Both the position numbers and the translations under genes were made by a program. The notes beneath the pieces are model-generated. The model did no database searches, was not told the origin of the DNA, and saw only the letters and a list, made by a program, of their open reading frames with translations. A stretch of DNA of 64,000 bases from Carboxylicivirga caseinilyticus (lineage in GTDB: Bacteria; Bacteroidota; Bacteroidia; Bacteroidales; Marinilabiliaceae): positions 1-64,000 of the forward strand of contig JAFMVE010000026.1 in NCBI GenBank assembly GCA_025499705.1, read 5' to 3'. Positions within the stretch are counted from its first letter, which is position 1. Every line of letters begins with the position of its first letter. Of this stretch, positions 53,305-62,360 are shown in pieces.

Positions 53305-54262
53305 AAAACTGAATATAAAATTACTGGGACTTGTTTTTTTAGGGTTGCTGGTTGTTACTGTACTTGTAAAAGTTATTGATGGCTCAAAGGGTATCAATAC
53401 TTTAAAAGATAAATTATTTAGTGTAGATGAGACTAAAATAACATCGGTAGTTATTCAACCAAAAATGTTGAATGGCCAGCCTATTGAGTTGAAAAAAGAG
53501 AATGATAGCTGGAAAGTGTTATTTGAAGGTAAATCGTATCAGGGTGATAAGAATTTGATTGAAAGTTTAATAAGTCAGGTAAATGGATTAAAGCCATTGC
53601 GTCTGGCTGCACAAAGTACAGAAAGATGGGTAAATTATGAACTTACTGATTCATTAGCCACGAAGGTTCAACTAATGGGTTCTGGTGGTGAATTAGCAAC
53701 ATTATATATCGGTAAGTTTTCTTATCAGCAACCTAAACAAACTGCCATGATGCAGCAAAATCCATACATGCAGCAAAGAGGAACAATGACAACCTATGTT
53801 CGAAGTGGAAACGATTCGGAAGTATATGCAGTTGCTGGATTTTTGGGTAGTTCAGCAAACAGAGATGCCAATTCTTTCAGGGATAAGACGATTGTGAAAG
53901 TGGATAAAGGAAGTATTAATAAGATTGATTTTACTACTCCTGAAACTTCTTTTACCATGGTAAAGAATGAGAATACCTGGATGGTTGATGGAACAGCATT
54001 AGATTCAACAGCCGTTGCAAAATATTTAACCGAAATATCATCGTTAAAAGGAACTTCTTTTGTAAATGATAATACAGGTAGTTTCTCTCATAAACTTACC
54101 ATTTTTTCCGACAATGGAGAGAATATTGAAATAAATGCGATTATTAAGGATGAGGATGTTGTTTTAACTTCAAGTCAAAATTCAGGTTCCGTTTTTAAGG
54201 AGAAGAAAGACAGAATTTTTAAGAAGTTATTTGTATTGAAGAGTGATCTGGAAAATAAATAA
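53297..54262 (+). CDS. DUF4340-domain membrane-anchored protein
   Basis: A 321-residue protein with an N-terminal membrane helix (about 8-26) and a DUF4340 periplasmic part: ITSVVIQPKMLNGQPIELKK, a W-x-V motif in DSWKVLFEGKSYQGD, LYIGKFS, and a second half beginning NKIDFTTPETSFTMVK. An inserted Gln/Met-rich loop (about 145-165, MMQQNPYMQQRG) is notable. DUF4340 proteins often follow GldG in such clusters. It closes the operon and is followed by a terminator. Confidence 0.85.
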   Translation: MFRKLNIKLLGLVFLGLLVVTVLVKVIDGSKGINTLKDKLFSVDETKITSVVIQPKMLNGQPIELKKENDSWKVLFEGKSYQGDKNLIESLISQVNGLKPLRLAAQSTERWVNYELTDSLATKVQLMGSGGELATLYIGKFSYQQPKQTAMMQQNPYMQQRGTMTTYVRSGNDSEVYAVAGFLGSSANRDANSFRDKTIVKVDKGSINKIDFTTPETSFTMVKNENTWMVDGTALDSTAVAKYLTEISSLKGTSFVNDNTGSFSHKLTIFSDNGENIEINAIIKDEDVVLTSSQNSGSVFKEKKDRIFKKLFVLKSDLENK

Positions 54263-54282
54263 ATTCTATTTTACTTCCATTG

Positions 54283-54314
54283 AAAACCGTCTCTAATCTG
54301 GGACGGTTTTATTG
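54283..54314 (+). terminator. Terminator of the NEW3/ABC/Gld cluster
   Basis: AAAACCGTC (54283-54291) pairs with GACGGTTTT (54302-54310), extended inward by further pairs, with a short T-rich tail. Confidence 0.8.
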
Positions 54315-54478
54315 TATCAAGACCATTCATAATGAAAGTATTTTTTATTGTCTTTAGTGGTAATTGTAAATATATTGCGCTTGTGTGTTGATAAATGAAA
54401 ATAAAAAGTACATATAAGTTACAAATAGAAATAAAAAATCTATTTATATTTACAATCGTTAAACTAAACTATAAAAAT

Positions 54479-54697
54479 ATGTCAAAGGAAAGCGTACAAC
54501 AATTACTGGACAAAGGAGGTGACGATAGACAATTTCGTATTAAGTACGATAACACCTTTTCTGAAGAAAAATTTGTAGACTTAGCCAAAGAAGATGGCTT
54601 TGATTTTACAGTTGAAGAATTAAAAGAAGTACTTCGTGAGAATGGCGATAACTTCGAATCTTATGGTAACCCGCCAAAAAAGGGTATTTGGGTATAA
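54479..54697 (+). CDS. Nif11-like small protein
   Basis: A 72-residue protein from the ATG at 54479 (MSKESVQQLLDKG); an in-frame ATG at 54395 adds an unlikely tail. The sequence has the Nif11 pattern: an N-terminal helix, FSEEKFVDLAKEDGFDFTVEELKEVL (described by its AKEDGFDFT core at about 34-42), and a short end ESYGNPPKKGIWV. Nif11 proteins include leader peptides of ribosomally made natural products, but there is no Gly-Gly cleavage site, no Cys/Ser/Thr-rich core, and no modifying enzyme or transporter next to it. Confidence 0.75.
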   Translation: MSKESVQQLLDKGGDDRQFRIKYDNTFSEEKFVDLAKEDGFDFTVEELKEVLRENGDNFESYGNPPKKGIWV

Positions 54698-54749
54698 CTG
54701 ATCTTGATGATTTAAACGATGGTTTTATACCCACTTATGAAAAAATATT

Positions 54750-54795
54750 CGGGACCCTTATTGCAGTTATGCATAAAATGGGGCCCGTTTTATTT
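54750..54795 (+). terminator. Terminator of the Nif11-like gene
   Basis: CGGGACCC (54750-54757) pairs with GGGGCCCG (54780-54787), one mismatch, loop of 22 bases, followed by a T-rich run. It lies just before the end of the converging GNAT gene. Confidence 0.65.
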
Positions 54796-55233
54796 TATCC
54801 AAAAATCACAATTCATCTCAGTGTCATCAACTATTGCACCTAATTTTTTGTAAAAGCTAATTGCATTTTTGTTCCAACCTGATACCTGCCAATGAACCTT
54901 TTTACAACTATCAACTTTTGCTTTATCAATAACAGATTCAATCAATTTTTGACCATAACCATTTCCCCGGTAAGCAGGTTTTACATACAAATCATCCATG
55001 TATAGCGATTTGCCAGTCCAGGTGTAGTAAGCATAAAAGTAAGTAGCATATCCAATTAACTCTCCTTTATCTTTTTCAAGAACGAATCCATTTACGAAAT
55101 CCGATTCTTGTTCCATTTGTTCAACTGAATTCTTCATCCTATCAGCCGATTTTTGAAAGGTGGCAAATTCTTTGAACATAGCAATCATTTGGATATAGTC
55201 TGTTTTTTGCAATGGCCTTATTTGAATATTCAT
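54790..55233 (-). CDS. GNAT-family N-acetyltransferase
   Basis: A 147-residue acetyltransferase. The acetyl-CoA motif is LYVKPAYRGNGYGQKLIESV (R/Q-x-x-G-x-G/A at about 97-102), and WNKNAISFYKKLGA is the usual C-terminal helix and strand. Substrate not predictable. It converges on the Nif11-like gene. Confidence 0.9.
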   Translation of the reverse strand: MNIQIRPLQKTDYIQMIAMFKEFATFQKSADRMKNSVEQMEQESDFVNGFVLEKDKGELIGYATYFYAYYTWTGKSLYMDDLYVKPAYRGNGYGQKLIESVIDKAKVDSCKKVHWQVSGWNKNAISFYKKLGAIVDDTEMNCDFWIK

Positions 55234-55368
55234 TTAAGTCTCAGAATTAATAATTACAAAAAATTCATTTAGAATTTAAATCTCTCAAATTTAGTAAAAG
55301 AAGCTATGTTATTTATAATATTAATTGCTTAAGAGAGTGCTAATCATATAAATGTTTTAAACTTCAGT

Positions 55369-56043
55369 TTATGAAGCCATCTGATCCATTAAATTGATAT
55401 CTATGAGGCCATGTTTCAGACTATAAAATATCAGTTCCATTACATTCTTACAATGTGTCTTTTTTAAAATATTTTCTTTGTGTTTATCAACAGTTCGTTC
55501 AGAAATAAAGAAACGATTGCTAATTTCTTTTCTAGATAATCCTGCACAAAACACTTTTAATAATTGAACTTCTCTTTCCGATAATTCAGCAGGTATGCCA
55601 GTATAATGTGTAGACACACCACTAACTATTTGTTTTGAGAGTTTAATGATTACTCGGGGAGAGAAATAACTTTCACCCTTAAGTACTGTTTCTGTTGCAG
55701 TAACTAAATCTTTAAGAGATGTATCTTTTAGAATATAACCATTTACCCCTGCTTTAATCATATTTTCAATGAACTCAAGACTTTCGCTGGAAGAAATGGC
55801 TATAATTTTAATGTCTGGGAATTGCTTTTTTATAAACATTGTTGCAGTAATGCCATCTGTGTCAGGCATTAGTATATCCATGAATATTAAGTCAATTAAT
55901 TGATCTTTTTCTATGTGTTTGATTATTTCTTTACCATCACTGAACTCAAGAAATTTATATTGAGAACCTGATATTTCTAATGTATATCTAAAACCTTCGC
56001 GGAATAAAGGATGATCATCTACAATTGCAAGGGTGTAATTCAT
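55369..56043 (-). CDS. NarL/LuxR-type response regulator, orphan
   Basis: A 224-residue regulator. The receiver (1-125) has DDHP at about 9-12, the phosphoacceptor Asp in LIFMDILMPDTDG (about 55), and a Lys in GYILKDTS. The C-terminal helix-turn-helix (about 150-215) reads LSEREVQLLKVFCAGLSRKEIS, then SERTVDKHKENILKK. No histidine kinase gene is adjacent, so its partner is elsewhere. Confidence 0.94.
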   Translation of the reverse strand: MNYTLAIVDDHPLFREGFRYTLEISGSQYKFLEFSDGKEIIKHIEKDQLIDLIFMDILMPDTDGITATMFIKKQFPDIKIIAISSSESLEFIENMIKAGVNGYILKDTSLKDLVTATETVLKGESYFSPRVIIKLSKQIVSGVSTHYTGIPAELSEREVQLLKVFCAGLSRKEISNRFFISERTVDKHKENILKKTHCKNVMELIFYSLKHGLIDINLMDQMAS

Positions 56044-56334
56044 AAAACTAGGATTTAATCATTAATTAATGTAATGATTACGTTATAAGCTAGTAACAAA
56101 TCTTAAGCAATTTGGATCATTGACATGTAAAAAAAACAATAATAATATACATATATATAGATGTATATAGTAAATTTAAGTTCTCATTTTTATTAAAATC
56201 GATCTATTTATCATTTAGAAAAGGAAAGTTCTGGTTGTAGCAATGATTATAACAGACGAATACCAAACCTCAATATGTATGTTTATTTTGATGTATGGAA
56301 TTAGTATGTAAATATTAAATAATTTTGCAAGTGA
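56044..56334. other. Intergenic region upstream of the NarL-type regulator
   Basis: 291 AT-rich bases, no gene. It contains the inverted repeat ATATACAT (56145-56152) / ATGTATAT (56161-56168), spacer eight bases, about 100 bases before the regulator's start; this could be an operator for the regulator. No consensus promoter box found. Confidence 0.45.
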
Positions 56335-57183
56335 TTAGTTACAGCGAACTTTGTTACGAACCAATGCATATTGTGTATTTCCAATTCTCCATCTGCCAGC
56401 TTTTAAATAATTGATGTTATAAACGTTGGTACTTGTTTCGCCATTATCGTACTGTAAAAATACGGCAGGCTGACCTTCGTAGGTAATCAGTTTCCATGTG
56501 CCAGTTTCGTGCGAGCTGGATGCGCCACCTGCATATCCGCCATAATTACCCGATACACTGAACGAACCGTCGTAGTTGATCGAAAAACGACCGTTAGGGC
56601 AAAAGTTTACATAGGTAATGGAGCTTGCAAGATTGTCGCTAACGTAAGAAGTACGTTGGTAGTATACTAGCTGGCTTCCTGATATCAAATTAAGTAATTC
56701 CTGGTTCTGGTTATTTTGTGTTTGGTATTGTGTGTTGTTATTTGTAGCTGTTTGATTATTCTGCTGTAGCTGTTCACTACCTGAATATTGATTTTGATTA
56801 TTAGCATACTTCTGGCTAAAATCAACCATGTAAGGAGTTAAATCAAGGTTGGCAATGTAATGTACGTCGGCTAGTTTATAGAACGATTCATTACTTCCTG
56901 CCGAATTTAATGTAAGGTTGGTTCCCTGTAAGGTAGCCGTAAAGTCAAATGGTCCGTTCATGCCATAAATAGTACCAACCAATTGATTATTATTTAATTG
57001 AGCTTTCATGGCAAAGTTGGTGCCAGCAGTAGAAAGCATTCCATGATAATCTTTATCCATTTTTTTAAACTGCAACGATATGTTATTGCTATTATTCATA
57101 AATGTACCCTCAAAAGAAGAAGTTTGGGCATTCATCACTAAACTTATCAGCAATACTGTTAATAGGGTCAAAGTCTTTGCCAT
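56335..57183 (-). CDS. Secreted protein with Asn/Gln-rich linker, unknown
   Basis: A 282-residue protein: signal peptide (about 1-19, ending MNAQ), a beta-rich N-terminal domain (20-105, with SLQFKKMDKDYHGMLS), an Asn/Gln-rich low-complexity linker (about 125-162) and a C-terminal beta-rich domain (165-282) with SVSGNYGGYAGGASSSHETGTW and a final CN. The second domain resembles lipocalin-like or 'extracellular beta' domains in that it measures out a W-K-L-I-T pattern, but no family is certain. Confidence 0.7.
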   Translation of the reverse strand: MAKTLTLLTVLLISLVMNAQTSSFEGTFMNNSNNISLQFKKMDKDYHGMLSTAGTNFAMKAQLNNNQLVGTIYGMNGPFDFTATLQGTNLTLNSAGSNESFYKLADVHYIANLDLTPYMVDFSQKYANNQNQYSGSEQLQQNNQTATNNNTQYQTQNNQNQELLNLISGSQLVYYQRTSYVSDNLASSITYVNFCPNGRFSINYDGSFSVSGNYGGYAGGASSSHETGTWKLITYEGQPAVFLQYDNGETSTNVYNINYLKAGRWRIGNTQYALVRNKVRCN

Positions 57184-57283
57184 TTCTTTTTTTTTCTAAA
57201 GAAACTATTAATTGGGCTTATTGTTTTAAATAAAACATCTGTTTTTTATTGTTGTGTTAATGTTATTGATATTGCGATTGGTT

Positions 57284-58180
57284 TCAAATATTTTCGCCTG
57301 GTTTATAAAATCTTGTTGTGGGATAAGCAAAATCAATATCAGAATGTTGTTTAAACTGTTGGAGTATATCTTGCCAGATCTCATCTTCAGAACCTCGTCG
57401 ACGCCTTGGATTACATAAATAACGAATGGTGAGCTCTACACCTGAATCTTTTACTTTTGTATAAATAATAGGGGTAAGATTCTTATAATATATCATATAG
57501 TTTTTACTTGCTTCAAAAATATCTTTTTCAGCTCCTTTGCTAATATGCTCAGCATGTTGATTGATGATTTCCTGAAGAATATTTTTTGCTTTCTCCCAAT
57601 CACTTTCAAATGTAAGCAAAACCGGAATTTCGTTCCAGATGTACTCAAAAGCAGTACTGTAATTAGCTTGCGATTCCAATAATACTTTCCCGTTTGGTAT
57701 ATGTATTATTCTACCTGTGCTTTGGTCGGCATCAACCCAATTACCAATTTCAAGAATGGTAAACTGAAAAAGTCGAATATCGATTACATCACCGGCATGT
57801 TGTCCGATCTGAATTCTGTCACCAACGGCAAAAGGTTTACGAAAAGTAATGAAGAACCAGGCTGCCAGATTAGTCAACGGATCTTTTAGAGAAATAGCCA
57901 GACCTGCAGAAAATAATCCCAGAAAGGCACCAAACTGTTTGAAAGCATGCATCCATATACCAGCTATCAAAACAAAACCTAAAAGAGGAATAATTATAGA
58001 TAAAGCTCTTTTCCACTGATAGCGAATCTTAATGTTTTTATTTTGCCGCCAAACTATTTGAAGGATAATTAAGCGAAGTAGCCATAAGATTAGTATGGTT
58101 ATTACAGATACTATTATTTTATTCAGACTAGCATCGCTGAGTCCGATATGCTCGTTTAAGTAACTCTCAAATGTTTGCAT
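57284..58180 (-). CDS. MscS-family mechanosensitive channel
   Basis: A 298-residue small-conductance channel. Two or three N-terminal helices (about 20-42, 57-77 and 80-105), with the pore helix around GAFLGLFSAGLAISLKDPL, and then the MscS beta domain (RKPFAVGDRIQIGQHAGDV, about 116-134) and a mixed alpha/beta C-terminus. It releases solutes on osmotic downshock. Single-gene unit. Confidence 0.92.
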   Translation of the reverse strand: MQTFESYLNEHIGLSDASLNKIIVSVITILILWLLRLIILQIVWRQNKNIKIRYQWKRALSIIIPLLGFVLIAGIWMHAFKQFGAFLGLFSAGLAISLKDPLTNLAAWFFITFRKPFAVGDRIQIGQHAGDVIDIRLFQFTILEIGNWVDADQSTGRIIHIPNGKVLLESQANYSTAFEYIWNEIPVLLTFESDWEKAKNILQEIINQHAEHISKGAEKDIFEASKNYMIYYKNLTPIIYTKVKDSGVELTIRYLCNPRRRRGSEDEIWQDILQQFKQHSDIDFAYPTTRFYKPGENI

Positions 58181-58326
58181 TTTTGTAACTGATAATGATA
58201 CTATTAAAAGTTACGAAATAGTTTTTGTATTTGCAGATGTGATTTTGTCAATGAATAGGAAGCAAGGAATATTATTCCTCGCTAAAGTGACTTAGAATAA
58301 TCTTTTTAAGTTTTAGGATATGGAAT

Positions 58327-58761
58327 TTAAGTAGCTTTTTTTACTCGTTCTGCGCGCAATTTAAGCTCATCGTTCATTTGAATAAAACTTTGTTTTGTGT
58401 CTTCATACATTTTCTTAGGAAAAAGGTGTATTAAAATACCAGTAAACTTTTCACTTTGTTCCAAAGTAGTACTTCCATCTGTGTTGGTTTTTAGATGAAA
58501 TTTATGCTCTCCATCAAATAGTCCTTTTAATCCAAGATGGCCTAACCATTTAAATTCGCTATTCTTTTCATACTTTAATATAGTAGGTTTAAATACCATG
58601 TTATTCAGCTTAACAGTAATTTGGTTACCGGTTTCCACCTTTCCCGAAAGAGATTTTATAAAAGGATTCCATTCGGGATAACGATCAAAGTCTGTTAAGA
58701 TTTTCCAGATTAATTCTTTACTTGCATTGATCTGTAATGATGTTTTAATATACTTTGCCAT
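58327..58761 (-). CDS. SRPBCC-family protein
   Basis: About 144 residues from the ATG at 58761 (MAKYIKTSLQINASKELIW); the frame reaches a TTG at 58821 that I consider less likely. The Bet v 1-like (SRPBCC) pattern is clear: INASKELIWKILTDFDRYPEWNPFI and later GLKGLFDGEHKF and TTLEQSEKFTG. These bind lipids or polyketides; ligand unknown. It lies 56 bases after a Crp/Fnr gene and is probably cotranscribed with it. Confidence 0.85.
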   Translation of the reverse strand: MAKYIKTSLQINASKELIWKILTDFDRYPEWNPFIKSLSGKVETGNQITVKLNNMVFKPTILKYEKNSEFKWLGHLGLKGLFDGEHKFHLKTNTDGSTTLEQSEKFTGILIHLFPKKMYEDTKQSFIQMNDELKLRAERVKKAT

Positions 58762-58817
58762 AACGATTAATTTTAGGCAAAGTTGGGGCAAAAATGAGCT
58801 GACACTTTTGACAAATG

Positions 58818-59387
58818 TCAAGAAATCTTTTTATTTCGAATTCTACTAAAAGTTTCTGCCGACATACCTAACATTGATGCAATATATTGAAGGGGTACCT
58901 GATTAAATAACTCTTTGTTCTGCTGAAAAAATTGCTCATATCTTTCTTCAGCTGTTAATGAAAGGTGATTAAAAACACGATCTTCCAGTGTAATAAAACA
59001 TCCGGCAATAAATTGCTTTTCCATTACAGGCCAATTTGGAAGAATCTTATTAAGAAGATTATAATTATCTTTTTCTATGGTGAATAACTTACAGTCGGTC
59101 AAGGCCTGCATATTATATCGGGCTCTTTGCTTAAATATAAAACTGTTTAACTCAGTGATAAAATAACCCTTCGTTGAGATCCATTGTGTAACTTCCTTAT
59201 TATTAAAAGTCGAATATATCCTTACATATCCACTTTGGACAAAACTTAGTTTATCACAATATTGCCCAATTTTTAAAAAGTAATCGCCCTTTTTGAGTTC
59301 AGTTTCTTTAAAAAGGGCTGCTACTTTTTGCATATCATCTTCAGAGATACCAAAATAGGTAGTAATGTATTTTTGTAAGTCTTTCAT
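58818..59387 (-). CDS. Crp/Fnr-family transcriptional regulator
   Basis: A 189-residue regulator of the short Bacteroidota type: a cyclic-nucleotide-binding fold (about 5-120, LKKGDYFLKIGQYCDKLSFVQSGYVRIY) and a C-terminal helix-turn-helix (about 160-187) ending VPLQYIASMLGMSAETFSRIRNKK. No Cys cluster for an FeS site. It likely controls the adjacent SRPBCC gene. Confidence 0.9.
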   Translation of the reverse strand: MKDLQKYITTYFGISEDDMQKVAALFKETELKKGDYFLKIGQYCDKLSFVQSGYVRIYSTFNNKEVTQWISTKGYFITELNSFIFKQRARYNMQALTDCKLFTIEKDNYNLLNKILPNWPVMEKQFIAGCFITLEDRVFNHLSLTAEERYEQFFQQNKELFNQVPLQYIASMLGMSAETFSRIRNKKIS

Positions 59388-59537
59388 ATAATACTATTGT
59401 AAGGTTATCCGTTAAAGAGAACATAGCATATTGATCTACTTATTAAATAACATTTACATGATTATTCAGTTTTGGCTTTTCAAATATCTTTTATGAGAAT
59501 TCTGTTTTTTTCTAAAATGTGTTCCTTTAATCCTGGT

Positions 59538-61541
59538 TTATAACTTCTTTACGACGGCAGCAAAACCACCACCTTTAGCCATTTTAATAGTTAATTTTTT
59601 TGTTGTGTCAACTTCAATTTCACGTTGAACGGCATGCGATGGATATTCATTTGAATCAGCAGCGTCTTCAAATAGAATAGCTTTGTATTTTCCTTCTTTT
59701 AAAAAGTCTAAATCGATGGTTAGTTCGCGTTCATCTGCATCAGTCATGCTCCCAATATACCAGTCATCTCCTGAACGGCGTGCTATTGTAAGGTAATTAC
59801 CGACAGAGGCATTCAGAACTTTAGTATCATCCCAGGTAGTTGGAACAGCCTTCAGAAAATCAATTCCAACTCCATTACGGTACCTGTCAGGAGAATCACA
59901 GAATACAGTAAAAGCACTTTCGTAAACAACCGGCATTGCCAGTTGATGACAACGGGTCGACATCACCATTGGAGCTTGATCACTGGCTTTATCTTCGGTT
60001 ACAAACTGATCAGGTCTTACATTATTAAAAGATACCGGCGTGTAATCCATTTCGCCCAATAATCCACGTGTGAATGGAAGTGTAACGTTATGCTCTGCAG
60101 TCACATCGTGGCTCCATTTATTATATTCGTTACCCATTACCCCTTCACGGGTAATCAGGTTAGGATAAGTCCGACTAAAACCTGTTGGTTTATATGCCCC
60201 ATGAAAATCAACCAGCAAATGATGTTCTGCAGCCTTCTTAACCAGTTTATGATAGTAATTTACCATTTCCTGATCCTGACGATCCATAAAGTCTATCTTA
60301 ATTCCTGCAACACCCCATTTTTCATATAATGCCAGGGCTTCCTCCATTTGTTTATCCATCGATTTCCAATGTCCCCAAACAATTATTTTAACATTTTTAG
60401 AATGAGCATATTTAACCAATTCTTCGATGTTGATTCCGTCAATACAAGTTGTGATATCTGCATCAGTATTTGCATCACCATCTGGCCCAAATGGTTCTCC
60501 GTACCATTGCCAGTCTACAATCTGATATTCCCAACCCATTTCAGATGCAAAGTCGATATAATACTTCATTGTTTCCTGATTTGGTCCTAATTCAAAATTG
60601 GCGCCAGGCGCATATTTATTGCTCCACCACCAGTCCCAGGCTGAAGCTCCTGGTTGAATCCAGGATATATCGCCCAATGCTACAGGCTCGTTTAAATTAG
60701 CGATCAGGTCCGATTCAATTAATTCACCAGGTTTACTAGCCAACATAATGGTTCGCCATGGAGAAAGTGCTGGTGTGTTGCGAATAACACAAACCGAACT
60801 ATCATTATGAAGTGGAGCTAAATCGGTGGTAACAGTGTTTTTATTTGATTCATCTGTTCGTAAAAAAGCACCAGACCAATCAGTAAGGTTAGCTTCTGTA
60901 ATAACCACATAATTTTTGTTTGTGGTTTCTACCAATAATGGCATACCGATTAAATGTTGTGGTTGAATATCGCTTATTTTACCTTCTAAAAATGGCTGTT
61001 CCTGAGATGATTTATACATTTTGTAATCGGCTTTCCAAACCTTATAATTATCCTTAAATGCAAACTGAGTTTTTTCAGTGGTAATTTCAACTTTAGATAA
61101 TCCATCTTGTTCAGGGAAACCATATCGAATTGCAACACCGTCGTTGTAGGCGCGAACATACAAATCGATAATTATATTACTTCTTATTTCTTTAAGTTGA
61201 AGCTGTATTTCATTAAAATGATCTGTAACTGATTTTCGCTTTCCCCACACACGTTGCCAATTATTATTGACAGTTCTTTTTATTACTTGTGTTACCTCAA
61301 AATATTCTAACTTACCAAATTCCTTAAGAGTGATAGCTATTTTAGAATTTTCCAGGACAGTATCGTTGTTAAAAATAACAGAATAATGTAACCCGTTTTC
61401 GTTGCTTACAATTGCTTTAACAATGCCATTAGGTGAAGAAATATTTCTCGATTCTGTTGTTTTGCAAGAAAAGAATATAAATAAGCTAATTGCAATAAAT
61501 AGAAAATGATTGCTTTTTGTCGTGGAAAGAATGGATTTCAT
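59538..61541 (-). CDS. GH97 glycoside hydrolase lipoprotein (alpha-galactosidase-like)
   Basis: A 667-residue GH97 enzyme. A lipoprotein signal (lipobox FFSC, about 25-28) leads to an N-terminal beta-sandwich (35-290), a TIM barrel (about 300-560: GASAWDWWWSNKYAPG, YQIVDWQWYGEPFGP, IVWGHWKSMDK) and a C-terminal beta domain. The barrel strand AGIKIDFMDRQDQE has Asp where retaining GH97 alpha-galactosidases carry the nucleophile; SusB-type enzymes use Glu instead. It probably acts on alpha-galactosides. No SusCD pair is next to it. Confidence 0.9.
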   Translation of the reverse strand: MKSILSTTKSNHFLFIAISLFIFFSCKTTESRNISSPNGIVKAIVSNENGLHYSVIFNNDTVLENSKIAITLKEFGKLEYFEVTQVIKRTVNNNWQRVWGKRKSVTDHFNEIQLQLKEIRSNIIIDLYVRAYNDGVAIRYGFPEQDGLSKVEITTEKTQFAFKDNYKVWKADYKMYKSSQEQPFLEGKISDIQPQHLIGMPLLVETTNKNYVVITEANLTDWSGAFLRTDESNKNTVTTDLAPLHNDSSVCVIRNTPALSPWRTIMLASKPGELIESDLIANLNEPVALGDISWIQPGASAWDWWWSNKYAPGANFELGPNQETMKYYIDFASEMGWEYQIVDWQWYGEPFGPDGDANTDADITTCIDGINIEELVKYAHSKNVKIIVWGHWKSMDKQMEEALALYEKWGVAGIKIDFMDRQDQEMVNYYHKLVKKAAEHHLLVDFHGAYKPTGFSRTYPNLITREGVMGNEYNKWSHDVTAEHNVTLPFTRGLLGEMDYTPVSFNNVRPDQFVTEDKASDQAPMVMSTRCHQLAMPVVYESAFTVFCDSPDRYRNGVGIDFLKAVPTTWDDTKVLNASVGNYLTIARRSGDDWYIGSMTDADERELTIDLDFLKEGKYKAILFEDAADSNEYPSHAVQREIEVDTTKKLTIKMAKGGGFAAVVKKL

Positions 61542-61644
61542 AAAAACTGCTTGTTAATAATTGATTTTTATGACTTAAAAGTAAAGGCTGAATTGCTGCT
61601 TTCCAAAAGTTTGTTTGGTATTATTCAATCAAATGCCAATGAAA

Positions 61645-62268
61645 TCATTTTCTGATTTCGAGTTCAGAAAGGTCAATTTCTCCTTCCAAAACCATTACAG
61701 CATAAATGGGTACACCTTTTTTAAGGACTTTGTCACTAATCTCAAGATTCACAAGGTTATTAAGTAGTTGCCTGTTGGCTTCCTTCCGGTTTTGATTGTT
61801 TATTTCTGCCATTCTCATTGATGAAGGAGCTCCTTCTCCAATATCAATATCCAGGTTTTCATAGGTAGCATCTCTGAATATCATCTCAATTAAACCTAAA
61901 GGAATTGCTAATAGTCCTAATCCATTTATCTTTTGACGTGCTTTTTTTGCAACCCATTCATTACGTATGGGTGTCAGTTTCTTCCCCTGGTAATAATATT
62001 TTAACTGGTAGCCTTTGGTAAATTCAGTACTGGCATTTGTTACTTCAAAACCTATTAAAGAATAATTTTTACGTTTGGCCCAACGTTGCAGTCTTTTGTT
62101 ATCTGATTTCTGAAGAATATCTTCAAAATATCCATAATAGAGGCTGTCTGAAGAATTAAATTTGATATTGTCAATAGCGACAGACGGTAATTTAGGAATC
62201 ACCTTATGCGGTGTCGCACATGACGCACAAATATATACAATGCTAAGGATTAAAAAGGTTGGTTTCAT
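61645..62268 (-). CDS. Putative lipoprotein, unknown
   Basis: A 207-residue protein with a signal and lipobox (ICASC, Cys17). Mixed polar body with two basic segments ([13 protein letters not shown] and [11 protein letters not shown]) and a single short hydrophobic stretch (about 112-123, [12 protein letters not shown]). It ends in a beta strand [17 protein letters not shown]. It diverges from mnmA. No family recognised. Confidence 0.7.
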   Translation of the reverse strand: MKPTFLILSIVYICASCATPHKVIPKLPSVAIDNIKFNSSDSLYYGYFEDILQKSDNKRLQRWAKRKNYSLIGFEVTNASTEFTKGYQLKYYYQGKKLTPIRNEWVAKKARQKINGLGLLAIPLGLIEMIFRDATYENLDIDIGEGAPSSMRMAEINNQNRKEANRQLLNNLVNLEISDKVLKKGVPIYAVMVLEGEIDLSELEIRK

Positions 62269-62324
62269 GTAATTCAGACAAGTATTGCTTGACTCACACT
62301 TATTCTAAACTCAATAAAAAACTG

Positions 62325-62332
62325 TATTTTTG
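62325..62332 (+). promoter_or_regulatory. Putative -7 element for mnmA
   Basis: TATTTTTG matches TAnnTTTG and lies 28 bases before the mnmA ATG at 62361. The -33 region is weak. Confidence 0.5.
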
Positions 62333-62360
62333 TCCGCTAATTGCAATTTTTAAAGATTCG

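Noticed and set aside
60090-60700. Plus-strand frames inside the GH97 gene
   Set aside because: They are antisense to a complete, well-conserved glycosidase and show no domain or start signal.
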